Of a stretch of 64,000 nt of DNA, positions 61,491 to 64,000 are shown one piece after another. Made by a program: the position numbers and the translations under genes. Below the pieces are notes generated by a model, which made no database searches, had not been told where the DNA came from, and saw nothing but the letters and a program-made list of their open reading frames with translations. Each line of letters opens with the position of its first letter. The stretch's first letter is position 1. The stretch comes from UBA12018 sp051656605. GTDB taxonomy: Bacteria > Bacteroidota > Bacteroidia > Bacteroidales > CAMTPD01. The DNA lies in the NCBI GenBank assembly GCA_051656605.1, contig JBOGCF010000056.1, forward strand, positions 124,001 through 188,000, written 5' to 3'.

Positions 61491-64000
61491 TGAGGATGGT
61501 AACGGCTATATGTGTATTGCTTGTATTTGCACTGTCAGGTACGGCACAAGAAATCATACCGGATTCGGTAGTGAATGCATTGAGTAAGTATGCTTATGCT
61601 TACAATCGTTTTGGACAAGTACTTCCTCAAGAGAAGGTGTATCTTCATTTTGACAATACAAGTTACTATGCAGGGGATGCTATTTGGTTTCAGTCGTATG
61701 TTGTAAATCCGGGTTTAAATACTCCGACGGGTTTGAGTAAAACGTTGTATGTTGAATTACTAAACCCCGGAGGTGAGATTATTGCAAAGCAAATATTGGC
61801 TATCGACAACGGACGAAGTGATGGTAGCTTTAAGCTAGATCATCTCCCTTTTTATTCCGGATTTTATGAGGTGAGAGCTTATACGAAGTATATGCTAAAC
61901 TTTGCAGAGGATCTTATATTTTCAAGAATTATTCCTGTCTTTGAGAAGCCTGCTATTGAAGGGAATTTTGTCGAAAAGAATATCAAGAGGCAAACGAAAT
62001 ACAAATACCCGCAAAATCGGAAATTAGAGAAGAAAGCTAAGAAGGTAAACTTAAAGTTTTATCCTGAAGGAGGTAGTTGTGTAGAAGGTGTGTCTTCTCG
62101 AGTGGCTTTTGAAGCAACGGATGCATATGGGAATCCTTTGGAAGTATCAGGTGTGGTTGTTAATAAAAAAGGCACAACTCAATGTGTATTTGCTACTTTA
62201 CATGAAGGGAAAGGAGTTTTTTCCTATATTCCAAATGGTGAAAGGTGTAAAGCGGTGGTGACCATTGATTCTAAAAACTATGATTTTGATTTGCCTGATC
62301 CGCTGAAGCAGGGTTATGTATTGCGGGTGGATAACTTATTAGATTCAGATAGTGTTCAGATTCAAGTACAGAAGAATGCTCAAACTCCGGCTGCTGTTTT
62401 GGGACTAGTTATGGTTGGACATGGAAGATTATCTAATTATTGCTTGGTTAATGTTGAGAATGAAGATGCTGTTTGTTTTAAGTTGCCTAAACGTAATATG
62501 GATTCCGGTGTGCAGCAGATTATATTGTTCGATATGAATGGGGAAATTGTAGCGGATCGGTTGATTTTTGAGAGAGAGAAAGCTTTATTGTCGATTCACG
62601 TTGAGAAAAACAAAGACTATTATCTTCCTTATGATTCTGTTCGTTTAGAGTTTGCGGTTAAAGATGCAAAGGGAACACCTTCAGTAGCTCCATTGTCTGT
62701 TTCGGTACGGGATGGAAAGGAGGAAGTTAGCAGCCGATGTTCGCTGTTAGCAGACTTATTGCTAATGTCTGAAATTAAAGGTTATGTGCGTAATCCGTTT
62801 TATTACTTTGAGTCAAATGATTCGGTTCGTAACAATGCGTTAGATTTACTATTGATGGTGCAGGGGTGGCGTAGGTATGATTGGAACGGTTGGTCGAATA
62901 TGACGCATGCAAATGTAAAGTATATGCCTGAACAGGGAATAGAAGTGCATGGACAGGTGGTTTCGATGGTAAGAAGTAAACCTAAGCCAAATGTGCAGGT
63001 TTCGCTGTTTTTGGCAAAGCCCGCGGAGGAAGATTCGATTCCTCAAACATCTGCATTTGATATCTTTGAGACAGATAGTTTGGGCCATTTTAGTTTCACG
63101 ACCAAAACGCATGGCAAATGCAATATGATCTTATCTGTAATGGAGAAAGGAAAGATGAAGGATCATCGGATTATTTTGGATCGTGTATTTAGTCCGGAGC
63201 CTAAAGTATATTCATTAGCCGAGATGCAAGTGGAGGTTGACAATGTTCGTGCTGCGGCGGAAAAGATCGATAACTATTTAGCAGATACAATGATTGTAGA
63301 AGATCAAAGCTATGAACAGTTTATGAAGCGATACGAAGATTCTTTGTCTAGGAGGGGCGTTCGAGAGAAGATTCATCGGTTAAGTGAAGTGGTTGTAAAA
63401 GCAAAGAAAAGAGATCGAGCTCAAGAGGTATTTGAAGCACGATCTAAATCAATAGCTTACTATGATGTTGCCTCTGAAATCGATGATGTAAAAGATCGTA
63501 ATAAATATATAGGTAATGATATTCATGAATTGGTAATGAATATAAACTCTAATTTCTATCGGGTATATTCTAAAGGTGATGAATATTTGAAGTATAAAGG
63601 AAGTCTTCCTTTGTTTGTTATCAATTATGAAACAACGGAGGCTACCGAAATGGACTATAATAAATACAAGCTGATCAATCTCGAGGCTATCAAATCCATT
63701 TATATCAACGAAGAGTTTTCGACAAAATGTAGATATGCTGATCCGAGAATATCGCCGATGGATATTGATGATCTTTATAGTTGTGTGGTACTTATCGAAA
63801 CATTTCCGGAAGGTGAGATCCCTGTAAAAGGGGGAAAGGGTGTACGTAAAACTTGGTTGGAAGGGTATAGCCAGGTTAAGGAGTTTTATCAACCGGATTA
63901 TACTGTATTGCCTAAAGAAGAAGACTATCGTAGAACATTGTATTGGAATCCGGAGTTGGTGCCCGATGAGAATGGAGTCGCAGTTGTATCATTCTTTAAT
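61491..64000 (+). CDS. Large exported surface protein with MG2-like and TonB-plug-like regions, 3' end outside window
   Basis: An open frame from ATG 61491 continues to the window edge (at least 836 codons, no stop seen). It begins with a signal peptide (MRMVTAICVLLVFALSGTAQ). A macroglobulin-like opening, EKVYLHFDNTSYYAGDAIWF, is followed by beta-rich repeats, then LLLMVQGWRRYDW, a mark of this Bacteroidota family, a carboxypeptidase-regulatory-like segment, and a plug-like region after LSEVVVKAKKRD. No TonB barrel follows; the visible end (LYWNPELVPDENGVAVVSF) is close to the family's C-terminus. Function is unknown, presumably at the outer membrane. Confidence 0.85.

Overview
The window comes from a Bacteroidales (phylum Bacteroidota) chromosome. 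The signs are SusC/SusD outer-membrane pairs, many secreted glycoside hydrolases, promoters of the Bacteroidota type (TTTG, 17-20 bp, TAnnTTTG), weak Shine-Dalgarno sequences and a tmRNA whose tag reads GENNYALAA. The genus cannot be fixed from sequence alone; a gut- or mouth-associated anaerobe fits. Both window edges cut a gene (a dCMP deaminase at base 1 and a large cell-surface protein at base 64000). No tRNA, rRNA, transposase, integrase or cas gene is visible.

Layout. 0-3.5 kb, minus strand: M3 peptidase, Na/Ca exchanger, dCMP deaminase. 3.9-8.4 kb: a three-gene alpha-glucan (glycogen) cluster behind a good promoter. 8.5-19 kb: esterase, tmRNA, an acidic unknown protein, an EamA permease, an AcuI-like reductase, a DUF1080 protein, a BamA-like barrel, a BASS-family transporter and a GH2 enzyme; the gap at 15.3-15.57 kb holds an unusual 22-bp-period repeat array with phased hairpins. 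19-22 kb: a cobalamin riboswitch followed by anaerobic ribonucleotide reductase nrdD-nrdG.

22-45.6 kb is best read as an acid-stress/metabolite island: a GadC-type antiporter, glutamate decarboxylase, a ClC chloride/proton protein, a ferritin-like cargo protein plus encapsulin shell, then (after a metalloprotease-SusC-SusD locus and a CDF metal exporter) a porin plus glutaminase, an ECF sigma factor, a second GadC-type antiporter, a second PLP decarboxylase of unknown substrate, and an MFS permease. Glutaminase would supply glutamate and ammonia, GadB would consume a cytosolic proton, GadC would export GABA, and ClC could act as an electrical shunt; the encapsulin pair stores iron.

45.8-64 kb: M60 peptidase lipoprotein, MATE exporter, the fused glutathione enzyme GshAB, a 1.37-kb gene-free stretch carrying a second 22-bp-period array related to the first, a LacZ-type GH2 and GH92 mannosidase pair, an agmatine-deiminase-family protein with a small partner, a membrane-anchored MutS-like ATPase, and the start of a large TonB-plug/MG2-type surface protein.

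The observations most worth following are the two related 22-bp-period arrays (one with hairpin pairs whose 8-nt loops are mutually complementary), the encapsulin embedded in an acid-resistance neighbourhood, the GH57 protein lacking its catalytic aspartate, the ClC protein lacking the usual proton glutamate, and the B12 riboswitch on a class III ribonucleotide reductase.
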